Positions 29,425 through 38,962 of a stretch of DNA of 64,000 nucleotides are shown here, one piece after another. Source of the DNA: DT-68 sp965263245. GTDB lineage: Bacteria; Bacillota_I; Bacilli_A; Mycoplasmatales; Metamycoplasmataceae. A model generated the notes under the pieces. The model ran no database searches. It worked only from the letters and a program-made list of their open reading frames with translations, and was not told where the DNA came from. The position numbers and the translations under genes were made by a program. The stretch lies in the NCBI GenBank assembly GCA_965263245.1, contig CBDHHR010001146.1, forward strand, positions 1 through 64,000, in the 5' to 3' direction. Each line of letters opens with the position of its first letter. The first letter of the stretch is position 1.

Positions 29425-30105
29425 ATGCTTAAAGAAGAAATAAAACTACAAATAGTTAGAAAAGTAAAAGATTTAAATTTTATAAAATACGAACAAATAG
29501 TAAACGATTTTCAATTATCGCTTTCATCAGCAAAAAGATATTGTAAAGAACTTTCAATGTCAAATAAGTTAAAAATTGTTAGAGGTGGAATTACATCAAA
29601 TCAAAATTTTGAACTAAATAATTTAAGTAAACAAAAAATTAACATCAAGCAAAAACAAATAATTGCCGAAAAAGCAATTAAAAAAATTAAAAATTTCGAT
29701 GTTATTTTTTTAGATGCAGGAACCACTACAATTGAAATTGCAAAAAAACTTCCTGAAGATAAAAACCTTGTTGTATTTACAAATAATATCGACATAATTT
29801 CTTCAATTGCCTCTAAAAACGTAAAAACGTATCTTATTGGTGGAAAAATTAATTTTAACACCTTGGCCATAATTGGAAGTTTAGCAATCGAAACAATTAA
29901 TAAGCTAAAATTTGACATTGCATTTATTGGGTGTAATGCTTATGATGGTACGTTTTTATACACAACCAATTTTGAAGAAGCTGTTTTTAAAAAAAAGTTA
30001 ATAGACGTGTCTAAAACTTTTTATTTTTTAGCAGACTCTTCTAAAAAAAACAAAAGTCTTCCTTACAAAATTATTGAATTTAAGGAAGCAAACATAATTA
30101 ATTAG
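29425..30105 (+). CDS. DeoR/GlpR family transcriptional regulator of sugar metabolism
   Basis: 226 aa. An N-terminal winged helix-turn-helix (YEQIVNDFQLSLSSAKRYCKEL, residues about 23-44) is followed by the DeoR sensor domain with the sugar-phosphate site VIFLDAGTTTIEIAKKL and VVFTNNIDI, YLIGGKIN, and the C-terminal ADSSKKNK. The family usually binds a phosphorylated sugar such as fructose-1-phosphate. It is the first gene of the plus-strand run regulator-IIBC-kinase-IIA and is divergent from the aldolase, so it is expected to control both. Confidence 0.93.
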   Translation: MLKEEIKLQIVRKVKDLNFIKYEQIVNDFQLSLSSAKRYCKELSMSNKLKIVRGGITSNQNFELNNLSKQKINIKQKQIIAEKAIKKIKNFDVIFLDAGTTTIEIAKKLPEDKNLVVFTNNIDIISSIASKNVKTYLIGGKINFNTLAIIGSLAIETINKLKFDIAFIGCNAYDGTFLYTTNFEEAVFKKKLIDVSKTFYFLADSSKKNKSLPYKIIEFKEANIIN

Positions 30106-30116
30106 AAAGGAAAAAA

Positions 30117-31601
30117 ATGACTAAAAAGATTAAAAAAGTAGTAGCTGTTACATCTTGTGCCACAGGTATTGCTCATACTTTTATGGCTGCTAAGGGTTTA
30201 GAAAACGAAGCTAAAAAACGTAAAATAAAAATTAAAGTTCAAAAAAACGCCCAAAGCGGAATAGAAGATAGATTAACAGCCAAAGAAATTAAAGAAGCAG
30301 ATGTTGTGATTATTGCTTCAGATATTAAAGTTGACATGTCAGTGTTTAATAATAAAAAATTAGTACAATTCCCTGTTAAAGCAGGAATGAAAAATGCTGC
30401 AAAAGTTTTTGATTCATTATTAGAAGCAAAAGTTTATAGTTATAAAGGTACTAAGCAAGTTGGTGAAGAAAGTGAGGAAAATGTTGCTAAAACGTTTAAA
30501 GAAGAGTGTAAACAAATTGCTAAAAAAAGTTATACTCAACTTTTAACTGGAATTTCACACATGCTTCCGTTTGTTGTAGCTGGTGGTATCTTAATAGCAG
30601 TATCATTCTTCTGAGGAATCTGATCTTTTGATAAAACTCATTCTGACTATAATGCTTTTGCAGCTTCATTAAAGAAAATTGGTGATGCTGCTTTTGCACT
30701 AATGATTCCAATATTAGCTGGATATATTGCATATTCAATTGGAGATAGACCTGCTTTAGTTCCGGGTATGGCCGGTGGATGAATAGCTCAAAATGGTTTT
30801 GATGGTAAAACATCAGGATTTATTGGAGCAATAATTGCTGGATACATGGCTGGTTGAATTATTATTCTTTTAAGAAAAGGAACAAACTGAGTACCTAGAA
30901 ACTTAGCTTCAATGAAACCGATAATTATATATCCTTTAGTAGGATCAGTAGTTGTTGGTCTTTTAACAATATGAGTTATTAACTTATCATTTGATCCATT
31001 ATTTAATGTTGAAAATGGTCAATTTACTAAATGATTAAAAGACATGGAAACCGGAAGTAAAATCGGATTAGCAGTTATTTTAGGAATTTTAATATCTGTT
31101 GACTTTGGTGGTCCGGTTAACAAGGTTGCATACTTATTTGGTGTTGCAGCACTTACTACTTCTCTTGCAAAAGGAGAAAAATCAGAAGTGATGGCAGCAG
31201 TTAGTGCCGGATGTATTACACCTCCATTAACTACTTTTGTTGCTACTACAATATTTAGAAGAAAATTCTCTGGCTTTGAACAACAAGCTGGTTTAACAAA
31301 CCTTGTTCTAGGTTCATTCCACATAACTGAAGGAGCAATTCCTTATGCTGCAAAAAAACCATGAGTTAACATTCCAATTTTTATGTCTGGTTCAGTAATT
31401 GCCACAACAATGTCAATTTTACTAGGTGCAGCAACTTCAGCGCCTCACGGTGGTTTTGTAGTGCTAGCTTTAGTATCAAAATGATACTGATGATTACTTT
31501 CAATACTAGTCGGTGCTGTAGTTTCAGGACTGCTTCTTGGATTAGTAACTAAAAAAGGTGAAGCAGAAAAAAGTAACGTAATTTTTGCTTCTTTAACTTA
31601 A
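30117..31601 (+). CDS. fruA: PTS fructose-type transporter, fused IIB-IIC
   Basis: 494 aa. The N-terminal IIB domain has the phospho-cysteine in VAVTSCATGIAHTFMAA (residue about 15), and the C-terminal IIC membrane domain starts with QLLTGISHMLPFVVAGGIL. It has multiple membrane segments, the fructose-family block PGMAGGWIAQNGFDGKTSGF and IGDRPALVPG, and ends with SAPHGGFVVL. It imports and phosphorylates a hexose (probably fructose to fructose-1-phosphate). The IIA domain is separate, encoded downstream at 32495. SD GAAAGGA precedes the ATG. Several TGA Trp codons. Confidence 0.94.
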
Positions 31602-31610
31602 AATAAGATT

Positions 31611-32510
31611 ATGATATACACTATTACATTAAACCCTGCTATTGACAGGGTTATGGTCTATGAAAATTTTAAAATAAACCATACCAATAGAGCTATAAAA
31701 GATATTAGATACGCTGCGGGTAAGGGCATCCACACGTCTAAACTACTCTCTAATTATGGTATTCCTAATATTGCCATATATATTGAAGGTAAAGATGATA
31801 AATGGTTTAAAAAAGATTTAGAAAAACAAAATATTTTTTACAAATCATTTACAACAAAAATTGGACATATAAGAGAAAATATTAAAATAATTGATAAAAA
31901 TAACCAAACTGAATGTAATAGTATTGGTTTAAAAGTTGATAAAAACGTTCTTGAAAAAATTGTATCTTATTTAAAAGAAAGAACAAACGGAAAAGACATA
32001 GTAATTGTTTCTGGTTCAATACCAAAAGGATTAAAAGAAGAAGATATTGTTGATTTTATCGAACAAATAAATGAAAATGATGTAAATTTTATATTTGACA
32101 TTTCTAACATTTCGATTCTTTTAAAACTATTAAAATTCAAACCGTTACTCATTAAACCAAACGAAGATGAATTTCAAAAAATACTTAAAGAAAAAGTAAA
32201 CATAAAAGATATGCTCAAAATGGGAGCACAAAATATATTCTTATCTAAAGCAAATAAAGGCGGAACAATTATTAATAACCACCTTGAAGAAGATATTAAA
32301 ATTGAAAAACAATTCAAAATTTTAAATTCTGCAGGAGCAGGAGATTCATTAATTGCTGGATTTGTCATTGAATATATTAAAAGTAAAAATATATTAAAAT
32401 CAGCCATGTATGGTGTTATATGTGGTACTGCAACAGCAATTTCAGAAAAAATTGCTTCTAAAAAAATAATTAAAAAAATTGAAACGGAACTAAAATGGAA
32501 CAAATCTTAA
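31611..32510 (+). CDS. fruK: 1-phosphofructokinase (PfkB family)
   Basis: 299-aa PfkB-type sugar kinase. N-terminal TITLNPAIDRVMVYENF is the 1-phosphofructokinase/tagatose-6-phosphate kinase beginning. The conserved glycine block is AAGKGIHTSKLL and the catalytic anion-hole segment LNSAGAGDSLIAGF with its Asp. Nine bases follow the IIBC stop and the gene overlaps IIA by 16 bases, so it is one operon. The expected reaction is fructose-1-phosphate to fructose-1,6-bisphosphate, then split by the divergently encoded aldolase. Confidence 0.93.
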   Translation: MIYTITLNPAIDRVMVYENFKINHTNRAIKDIRYAAGKGIHTSKLLSNYGIPNIAIYIEGKDDKWFKKDLEKQNIFYKSFTTKIGHIRENIKIIDKNNQTECNSIGLKVDKNVLEKIVSYLKERTNGKDIVIVSGSIPKGLKEEDIVDFIEQINENDVNFIFDISNISILLKLLKFKPLLIKPNEDEFQKILKEKVNIKDMLKMGAQNIFLSKANKGGTIINNHLEEDIKIEKQFKILNSAGAGDSLIAGFVIEYIKSKNILKSAMYGVICGTATAISEKIASKKIIKKIETELKWNKS

Positions 32511-32938
32511 ATAAAAAAAATATCATTATATCAAAAGAAAAATTTAAAAATGCAAAACAAGTGTTTGAATACTTGGCAGATTTAGCTTTTTTTCAAGGTT
32601 ATACCAACGATCGAAAAAAACTAGTTCAAGCATTTATTGAACGTGAAAAAGAAGGAACAACAGGGTTTGAAAATTTTGTTGCTATTCCGCACGCTTTAAC
32701 TGAAGCGATAGTAAAAACAAGAATTTACATCATACTTTTAAAAAACGCTGTAAAATGGAAAACACTGGATGAAACGAATAAAGTTAAATTTGTCATTGCC
32801 CTTTTAGTTCCTAAATCAAAAAGAAATAAAATTCATTTATCTATTTTAAGTAAAACTGCTCAAAAATTAATGGATGAAAATTCTATTTTAGCTTTAAAAA
32901 AATATGATAAAGAAAAAATTTATAATATATTTAAATAA
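32495..32938 (+). CDS. PTS IIA component, fructose/mannitol type
   Basis: 147 aa with the PTS_EIIA_2 layout: AFIEREKEGTTGFENFVAIPHAL, in which the His of IPHA (about residue 68) is phosphorylated by HPr. It passes phosphate to the IIB domain of the fused transporter two genes upstream. It overlaps the kinase by 16 bases and the following small gene by 1 base. Confidence 0.92.
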   Translation: MEQILNKKNIIISKEKFKNAKQVFEYLADLAFFQGYTNDRKKLVQAFIEREKEGTTGFENFVAIPHALTEAIVKTRIYIILLKNAVKWKTLDETNKVKFVIALLVPKSKRNKIHLSILSKTAQKLMDENSILALKKYDKEKIYNIFK

Positions 32939-33237
32939 TGAAATTATTTATACTACCACTATCATTTTCAAATAAAAAACTTAAACTATATTTAGACAAC
33001 AAAGAAGTTGCCTTATTTAGTTGAAATAAACCTTTACAAGTAAAAATAAAAAAACCAAAAATTTATAGAGTTAACATCAAAGAAGGAGTTTTAAAAAACC
33101 ATTATTTTACAATTGATTTGAAAAAAGATACTCTGTTATATTTAAAAAAGAAATTTGATCTTTTTGGAACAAGAGTGATAATTTCACAAGATAAAAAATT
33201 TAAAACTCTTATTAATTGAACAAGAGAACCAGAATAA
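32938..33237 (+). CDS. Small protein of unknown function at the end of the fru-type operon
   Basis: 99 aa, ATG overlapping the IIA stop (TAATG). Beta-rich and basic: MKLFILPLSFSNKKLKLY, VALFSWNKPLQVKIKKPKIY and LLYLKKKFDLFGTRVII. No membrane segment and no family recognised. Translational coupling with the PTS IIA suggests it belongs to this operon. A weak hairpin followed by a T-run lies at about 33270-33300 and may end transcription. Confidence 0.7.
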
Positions 33238-33381
33238 ACCTAACATAAACTTTTATTAAAAAATAATTTAAAAAGATGAGGTAAAATCTTGTCTTTTTTT
33301 ATTTAATTTAAACATAACATAAATAAATTAAAATAATAGTAAATAAAAATTAATTTATAATTATTCAAAAAAGGATTAAAA

Positions 33382-34107
33382 ATGAAAATTATTATTACTA
33401 AAGATTATGATGAAATGTCAAAAAAAGCTGCAGATCTAATTGCAAGTAAAATTAAAGAAAACAAAAACCTTGTTCTTGGACTTGCAACTGGTGCTACACC
33501 AATAAAAACTTATGAAAATTTAGTTAAAAAATACAATAATAAAGAAATTTCTTTTAAAAATGTTGTTACTTTTAATCTCGATGAATATGTTGGACTAAAA
33601 GAAGATCATCACCAATCATACAGGTATTTTATGAATAAAAATTTATTTAACCATCTAAATATTGATAAAAAAAATACGTTTATACCTTTAGGAATTGGAA
33701 ATATAAAAGAAAATGCATTATTGTTTGAAAAACAAATAAAAAAATTTGGTCCCATTGATTTACAAATACTTGGTATCGGAATCAATGCACACATTGGTTT
33801 TAATGAACCAGGTTCAAAAGAAAATACAAGAGTCCAAGAGGTAAAACTTTCACAATCTACAATTGATATTAATAAAAAGAAGTTTTTTAATAAAAATGAA
33901 CAAGTTCCTAAAACTGCAATTTCAATGGGTATAGAAAATATTTTAGAATCTAAATCAATAATTCTTCTTGCTTCAGGTAAAGATAAAGCAAAAGCTATTA
34001 AAAACTCAATCAAAGGAAACATTGGTGTAAATACTCCTGGATCATTTTTACAAAAACACAAAGATTTAACAATCATAATTGATAAAGATGCAGCTTCTTT
34101 ACTTTAA
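33382..34107 (+). CDS. nagB: Glucosamine-6-phosphate deaminase
   Basis: 241 aa. Converts glucosamine-6-phosphate to fructose-6-phosphate and ammonia. Landmarks: GLATGATPIKTYENL (phosphate binding), TFNLDEYVGLKEDHHQSYR (catalytic Asp and base), LGIGINAHIGFNEPGS and AISMGIENIL. Full length. Own SD (AAAGGA) and a separate promoter region, though it sits directly after the fructose-type operon. Confidence 0.96.
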   Translation: MKIIITKDYDEMSKKAADLIASKIKENKNLVLGLATGATPIKTYENLVKKYNNKEISFKNVVTFNLDEYVGLKEDHHQSYRYFMNKNLFNHLNIDKKNTFIPLGIGNIKENALLFEKQIKKFGPIDLQILGIGINAHIGFNEPGSKENTRVQEVKLSQSTIDINKKKFFNKNEQVPKTAISMGIENILESKSIILLASGKDKAKAIKNSIKGNIGVNTPGSFLQKHKDLTIIIDKDAASLL

Positions 34108-34426
34108 AGATAATGTTATTAGTAATAATATTTTCAAAAAAAATTGACTCATCATACTATTTACTTTCAAAACTTACAATCTTTCTAAAAAAGATAATTG
34201 ATAAATGATGCTAAAAAAATAAATATTAAATTTTGCATAAAATTATCTTTTGTTAATCATTTTTATATGCATAAATATAGAGCAAAAAAATAATTTTTCT
34301 TCTAATTTTAAAATTTTAAAAGCAAAAACAATCAAAAAAAGATTTTGCTAACGAACTATATGATTTAATGAAAAAACGTAACATTTTAATCAAAAATGCA
34401 AATAATATAATTGATGATATCATTAT
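34108..34426. other. Intergenic region with a short coding relic
   Basis: No gene with a start and SD. At about 34335-34428 the plus strand reads DFANELYDLMKKRNILIKN and ANNIIDDIII to a stop. The pattern is like the C-terminal part of fold-type-I PLP aminotransferases (L....L..RGILIR..). No preceding open frame survives, so this is at most a decayed gene end. The rest shows nothing. Confidence 0.35.
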
Positions 34427-35509
34427 TTAATCTTTTTTTACTCGAAAAGTTTTTGTTGTTATAAGAGATTTCCCACCAGTTTTAAAAATTGCTACAATAA
34501 TGTTTTGAGGAGTTGTTAAAATTGGTGTTAGATTATTAATTATAGAAATTTGAATCATTGTTCCTCTCAAACTTGGATGATTAGGATCACCTTCAATGTT
34601 TGAAGGATCAATTAATATTCTTAATTTTTTCACAATTGCATTTTTGTTATTAGCATCATTAATATTTCCGGTTGAATCACTCGGAAGAGTAATAATTAAA
34701 TCTTGACCAGTTTTAGAATCAAGAATTTTTTTTATTGCTTGTATATCTTCATCAAGAGTAAAAATTCTTACTTGAAAAGTTTTTGATGTTATAACGGTTG
34801 TTCCACCAATTTTACTAATTGACACAATAATGTTTTGAGGAGTTGTTGAAATTGATGTATCAACATTCATTGAGACTTGTATTGATGTTCCTCTTAAACT
34901 TTGGTGATTACCTTCACCACTTGTATTCGAAGGATCAATTAACATTATTATTTTTTTGATAATTGCAATTTTATTAATTCTATTTCCAATAATGTTTCCA
35001 GTTGAACTACTCGGAAGAATAATTATTAAATCTTCTCCCGTTTTAGCATCAAGAATATTTTTTATTGCTACTATATCTTTATTAACATCCATAATTGATT
35101 GTTTTTTAACTGAAAAATCTTCAATTTCTTTGGAAACTTCATTTTTGGTTAGTTTAATAATAATTTTTTGGGGAGTACTAGAGATGTTAGTGTCCTTTTC
35201 CATTAAAACTTCAATTTTTACATCTTTTGAATTTTCTTTACCAATTAAAGCTTTAACTTTTTCAATAATTTTTTCTTGGTTATTAGCAATGATTTTGCCG
35301 CTAGCATTATTTGAAAGTTCAATAATTTTTTCTTCATTTGTTTTTGCTTTTAAAATTTTAAATAGTTTTTCTACATTGTTTTCTTTATCAGTTTCATCTT
35401 GATTAGTTTCATCTTGATTAAGAAGAACAATTGGAATTGCTATAGAAGCACTTAATACTACTAATGATGTTCCTAATAAAAGTATTTTTTTAGTTTTTGT
35501 TAATTTCAT
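34427..35509 (-). CDS. Membrane-anchored surface protein with three internal repeats
   Basis: 360 aa. Residues 1-30 are a basic start and hydrophobic segment (LLLGTSLVVLSASIAIPIVLL) without a lipobox Cys, so an uncleaved anchor or non-lipidated signal. The rest is extracellular and built of three repeats of about 95-110 aa (about 45-138, 139-250, 251-360). Each has an A-I-K-x-I-L-D/K-x-K-T-G/N start, an S/G-N-I turn, a helix ending ALIG/LIDPSN, and a strand pair around STPQ/TTPQNIIV. Repeats 2 and 3 are most alike. It resembles mycoplasma 'lipoprotein 17'-type repeats in wording. The promoter carries a 13-T run placed where the -35 box should be, so phase-variable expression is likely. Confidence 0.8.
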   Translation of the reverse strand: MKLTKTKKILLLGTSLVVLSASIAIPIVLLNQDETNQDETDKENNVEKLFKILKAKTNEEKIIELSNNASGKIIANNQEKIIEKVKALIGKENSKDVKIEVLMEKDTNISSTPQKIIIKLTKNEVSKEIEDFSVKKQSIMDVNKDIVAIKNILDAKTGEDLIIILPSSSTGNIIGNRINKIAIIKKIIMLIDPSNTSGEGNHQSLRGTSIQVSMNVDTSISTTPQNIIVSISKIGGTTVITSKTFQVRIFTLDEDIQAIKKILDSKTGQDLIITLPSDSTGNINDANNKNAIVKKLRILIDPSNIEGDPNHPSLRGTMIQISIINNLTPILTTPQNIIVAIFKTGGKSLITTKTFRVKKD

Positions 35510-35528
35510 AATTTCCTTTATATTTGGA

Positions 35529-35612
35529 ATTATAAAATTGTTCTTTGCAAAAAAAAAAAAAGTTCATTTAGTGAACTAAAAAGCTTATTTTAAAGACTTT
35601 AAGATTTTTTTG
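35529..35612 (-). promoter_or_regulatory. Surface-protein promoter with 13-T tract and hairpin
   Basis: On the minus strand: conserved CTTAAAGTCTTTAAAATAAG (35592-35611), hairpin AGTTCACTAAATGAACT (35561-35577), a run of 13 T (35549-35561), 14 bases, then TATAAT (35529-35534) and AAAGGAA before the ATG. The T-run covers the expected -35 position. The same order with a 14-T run is at 36499-36575 and a broken version at 22937-23014. A hairpin followed by Ts could also act as a terminator for upstream transcripts. Confidence 0.65.
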
Positions 35613-35806
35613 AATGAAAAAATAATAATGAATTTTATGTAAATGCTTTTTTTAATACATTAGCACATTTTAATTAATAAAAAAATATTTTAATAATTTT
35701 TTAATACTTTATTTATTTTTAAACATATATTAATAGAAGAAAAGTTTTTACATAAGTAAGTTTATGTTAAAAATTACTATCTTTTTAAAAGAAAGGAGCA
35801 ACTTTT

Positions 35807-36346
35807 ATGTTTATAATTAGTTTTACAAAGTTAATTAAAATATGAAGAAATTCAAAAAATAGAATTATTTCAACCAACAAACTAGAACATGAAAAAGATG
35901 ATGATGTTGAAATAAGAATTAAAGGAAAATTTAAAGGAGAAGAAGAAGAAGAAGAAGATATGTCAAAACCTCCAAAGTGATTTAAAGAATTTGAAACTAA
36001 AATCAATAAAAAAATTACTAGATTAAATGAAAATGTTGAAAATAAAATTCCTAGTGAATTTAGAGATTTTAAAAATAAAATCAATAAAAAAATTACTAAA
36101 TTAAAAGAAGATCTTGAAACTAAAATTACTAAGTCAAATGAAAATGTTGAAAATAAAATTACTAAATTAAAAAAAGATGTTGAAACACAAATTACTAAAT
36201 TAAAAGAATATTTTGACACTAAAATTCCTAAATGATTTAAAGATTGAAATGAAAAAACTTTCATTCCTTTTAAAGAAAAAGTTGAAAAAGATATTGCTGC
36301 TATAAAGAACACTCCCACAATGAAAAGAGAACTTGGTTTATCTTAA
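35807..36346 (+). CDS. Coiled-coil protein with a poly-Glu tract
   Basis: 179 aa, intact with TGA as Trp, behind a strong AAAGGAG at 35792-35798. After a short N-terminal hydrophobic stretch (MFIISFTKLIKIW) there is an acidic stretch encoded by six consecutive Glu codons (GEEEEEED). Then several near-repeats of about 15-22 residues follow, of the type KINKKITRLNENVENK / TKITKSNENVENKITKLK, a long amphipathic coiled coil. The ending is TPTMKRELGLS. No known family recognised. Apomorphic GAA runs are used for phase variation in other mycoplasmas, but here the run is inside the frame. Convergent or antisense frames on the minus strand are shadows. Confidence 0.75.
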
Positions 36347-36498
36347 AATAAGTTTAACATCTAAAATTTTTAAAGAAAAAACTAAACAAAATATTTTTAA
36401 AAATGATTGTAGAAATTAAACAAAAAAAACTAACAATCATTTTTTTATTATTTGTAAAATGTTAATCTTATTAATAATTATTTTCTTAGTTAAAAAAA
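36347..36498. other. Gene-free gap after the coiled-coil gene
   Basis: AT-rich, with a plausible hairpin AAAAATGATTGT...ACAATCATTTTTTT (about 36398-36447) that would terminate the coiled-coil gene transcript. No coding sequence seen. Confidence 0.5.
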
Positions 36499-36745
36499 TC
36501 TTAAAGTCTTTAAAATTAGCTTTTTAAGTTGTCAAATCAACTTTTTTTTTTTTTTGCAAAAAAAGATTTTATGATTAAGTTGTAGAAAGAAAAACTATAA
36601 AGTTATTAAAAATTATTTTATTAGCAAAAAACTATCAAAATTTTAAAAATTTTTACTAATCTAATTATAGTTGTTAGTAATAATTAAAATAATGGTTAAA
36701 AAAGTAAAATAAAATTTTTTTTAAAATTAATTTTATAGAAAATAT
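36499..36745 (+). repeat. Leader of the yhf-type operon, copy of the surface-protein promoter
   Basis: CTTAAAGTCTTTAAAATTAG, hairpin AGTTGTCAAATCAACT, a 14-T run (36542-36555), 14 bases, then TATGAT (36570-36575). It is homologous to 22937-23179 over its full length and to the inverted 35529-35612 over its first 80 bases. The remaining 170 bases up to the yhfY ATG have no open frame; they may be an untranslated leader or the relic of a lost surface-protein start. Confidence 0.7.
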
Positions 36746-37072
36746 ATGGAAAGATTAAAAATTTTATTAGATTCAAAACAAATTGATGAAGAAACTTTTT
36801 TATTTCTAAACAACTTAAACAAAAAAGTAGAAAAATGAAATAAAAATGACAAAGAAAGGTTTATAACTCACACTGCAATTGCCATTTCAAGAATAAAAAA
36901 CAAGAAAAAAGTAGATTCTCTTGATCCTTTTGTAATTAAACAAATTATTAACAACAAAAAATATAAAAGCGGTTGCATCATGTTTAAAAATTTCTTTGAA
37001 AATTTAAATCTAAAAATTCCAAAAAACGAAAAAAATTATTTATTGATGCATATTCTAAAATATGCTGATTAA
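36746..37072 (+). CDS. PRD-domain-like protein (YhfY-like), first gene of yhf-type operon
   Basis: 108 aa, MERLKILLDSKQIDEETF, FITHTAIAISRIKNKKKVDSL and NYLLMHILKYAD. The T-H-x-x-x-A-I-x-R pattern with a phosphorylatable His near the centre resembles a single PTS-regulation domain. Its place before YhfU, YhfT, a phosphotriesterase and YhfX equals yhfY in the enterobacterial yhf cluster. A truncated paralogue is at 23180-23416. Regulation by HPr/EII phosphorylation is an inference. Confidence 0.72.
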
Positions 37073-37085
37073 AAAAAGGAGTGTA

Positions 37086-37448
37086 ATGAAAGTAGTAGTT
37101 GGAGGACAACTTAAAAAAAACGAAATTAAAAAAATTATAAATACAAATTTTCCAGATGTAGAGGTAGAAATAATGACTGATTTAAACGCAGCATTTGCCA
37201 TGCAAGCCGGAAAGTTTGATTTATATCTTGGTTCTTGTGATACAGGAGGTGGAGGTGCTCTAGCAATGGTAATTTCTTTGATAGGAGCAGCAAAAACCGG
37301 AAGCGTGGTAACTCAATCCTCTAAAAAAACAGAACAAGAAATAATAAAAATGATTAAAGATGGCGTTGTAGCTTTTGGTTTTGTTTGAAACGAAGCAGAT
37401 TATGCCACTAAAACAATCGTAAAAAACTTTATAAAGGAGAGAAGTTAA
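37086..37448 (+). CDS. yhfU: Glycine-rich YhfU family protein (DUF2620-like)
   Basis: 120 aa. N-terminal MKVVVGGQLKKNEIKKII, then LYLGSCDTGGGGALAMVISL, the glycine-rich block of the family, and DGVVAFGFVWNEADY. SD AAAAGGAGTG directly upstream of ATG 37086; an in-frame ATG at 37062 overlaps yhfY and is less likely. In the known cluster this small protein accompanies the YhfT membrane protein, like a cytosolic IIB-type component. Confidence 0.82.
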
Positions 37449-37449
37449 T

Positions 37450-38961
37450 ATGAATGAAACATTAAAATTATTAGCAAATAATCAATTGTTCACAACAATC
37501 GGTGGAATAATGATTGTTTTACTATCAGGAATAACAGCGTTTTTAGCAAATAGAAACATTGCTTGTTATAACGATGGTGTTAGACCTTTAATTGGTCAAA
37601 AAAAATTAGGAAGTTTAAAATATAGAGCACTGGCAGGAATGTCACTTGCGATGAGTATAGGTTATGTAGTTGGGTTTATTCCGTTTTCAATTACCCAAAA
37701 CATACTTGTAGTACATACAGTTTTACTAGGTTCTGAAATGATTGGACTTTTATTTCAAAAGGATGAAGATATTGATGGAAAATTTAAATTTTCAATATTT
37801 AATTTAAAAAATATGAAATATTCAATTATGTCAACAGCAACAGCAATGATCTATGGTGGAGCTATCTTTTGAGGTTTAAATGCATTAGGAGACGTTATAG
37901 ATAAAATAACGTATCCAGGATTTGGTTTTAATCTTGGAATGATAGTGGATGGAGCATTCCCGTTTATATTTGCAATGTTCCCAGTTATTGCATTAATTAT
38001 TCAATCAGGTTGAAAAAAAGGTTCAATATCAGCAGTGGTTTCAATTTTAACATATATTTTAATAGCAAGATTTGGTTGAACTGATGCTAAGCTTTACCCA
38101 ATGGCAATGACTTTACTTGTGGGTACAATAATACTATTTGGATTTGCAATTTTAGATCATTACCAAATGAAAAAACAAAGCTCTGATTCACAAAAAACAA
38201 GTAAATCACAAATAAAAGACACGTTTAAATTACTTGTAAACAACGCTGAAGAAATTAAAAAAAATAAATGATGATTTGTGCTTTCAGGTGCAATAACATC
38301 TATGGCAGTTGCTTCTTTTGGGGTAGCGCCACTAGTTTCTTTGGCTCTTCAAACCACTTCAATAAAAGAAGGAGACATAGTTTCAGCGCTTATAGCAGAC
38401 ACAACATGAGTAATTGGATTTTTACCACTTGTGGTTTTAACAGCACTTTTAACTGGAGTTTATTCTCCGGTTGGTTTAACCGCGGTGTTTGTATGAGGTG
38501 ATTTAGCTAAAATAATTGGTGCTTCAATTGTCCAAAGCACTAATAATGAAACTTTTTACCTTTTCGGTGTACTTTTAGCAGGAGTAATTGGAGGTCTTTC
38601 GATGTTCATAGAAGTATATTTACTTAAATCACTTGCTAAATTATTATTAAGAATTCCCGGAATACAAAAAGTTTCAGATTCAATGAGACAAGGAATTGCT
38701 CAAACAATAAATTATGCATTCTTAATGGGTGGAATTATAGCAGCCTTTTTAATGGGACAAAGCGTAGCAGGATTATTACCCCAATCAATGGCTGGATTAG
38801 CATTCTGATTACCTTCACTAGGTGCAGGTCTTGTGATCCTTATAGTCTTATTAAATTCACTAACTAAAAAATTAAAAATTTCAGAAATTGCGGTGGGACC
38901 ACTAGGTGCACTCTCAGTTGGAGTTTTATTTAACATCATATACTTTGTGAGCTTAATTTAA
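37450..38961 (+). CDS. yhfT: YhfT family membrane transporter
   Basis: 503 aa with about 10-12 hydrophobic segments, starting one base after yhfU. Family-like blocks: FLANRNIACYNDGVRPLIGQ, FWGLNALGDVIDKITYPGFG and GMIVDGAFPFIFAMFPVI, and SVAGLLPQSMAGLAF near the end. It probably transports the substrate that the following hydrolase and racemase-like enzymes process. Substrate unknown. Confidence 0.85.
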
Positions 38962-38962
38962 A

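Noticed and set aside
32174..32503. Minus-strand ORFs within fruK and neighbouring PTS genes
   Set aside because: Shadows; the plus-strand frames carry full PfkB and PTS motifs.
34956..35402. Plus-strand 148-aa ORF in the surface-protein gene
   Set aside because: Shadow frame of the repeat-containing surface protein, no SD.
35785..36318. Minus-strand 177-aa ORF (hydrophobic, Ser/Phe-rich)
   Set aside because: Antisense shadow of the coiled-coil gene; the plus strand has the strong SD and sensible coiled-coil heptads.
38268..38501. Plus-strand Ser/Cys-rich ORF inside yhfT
   Set aside because: Out-of-frame reading of the membrane transporter; composition typical of a shadow.
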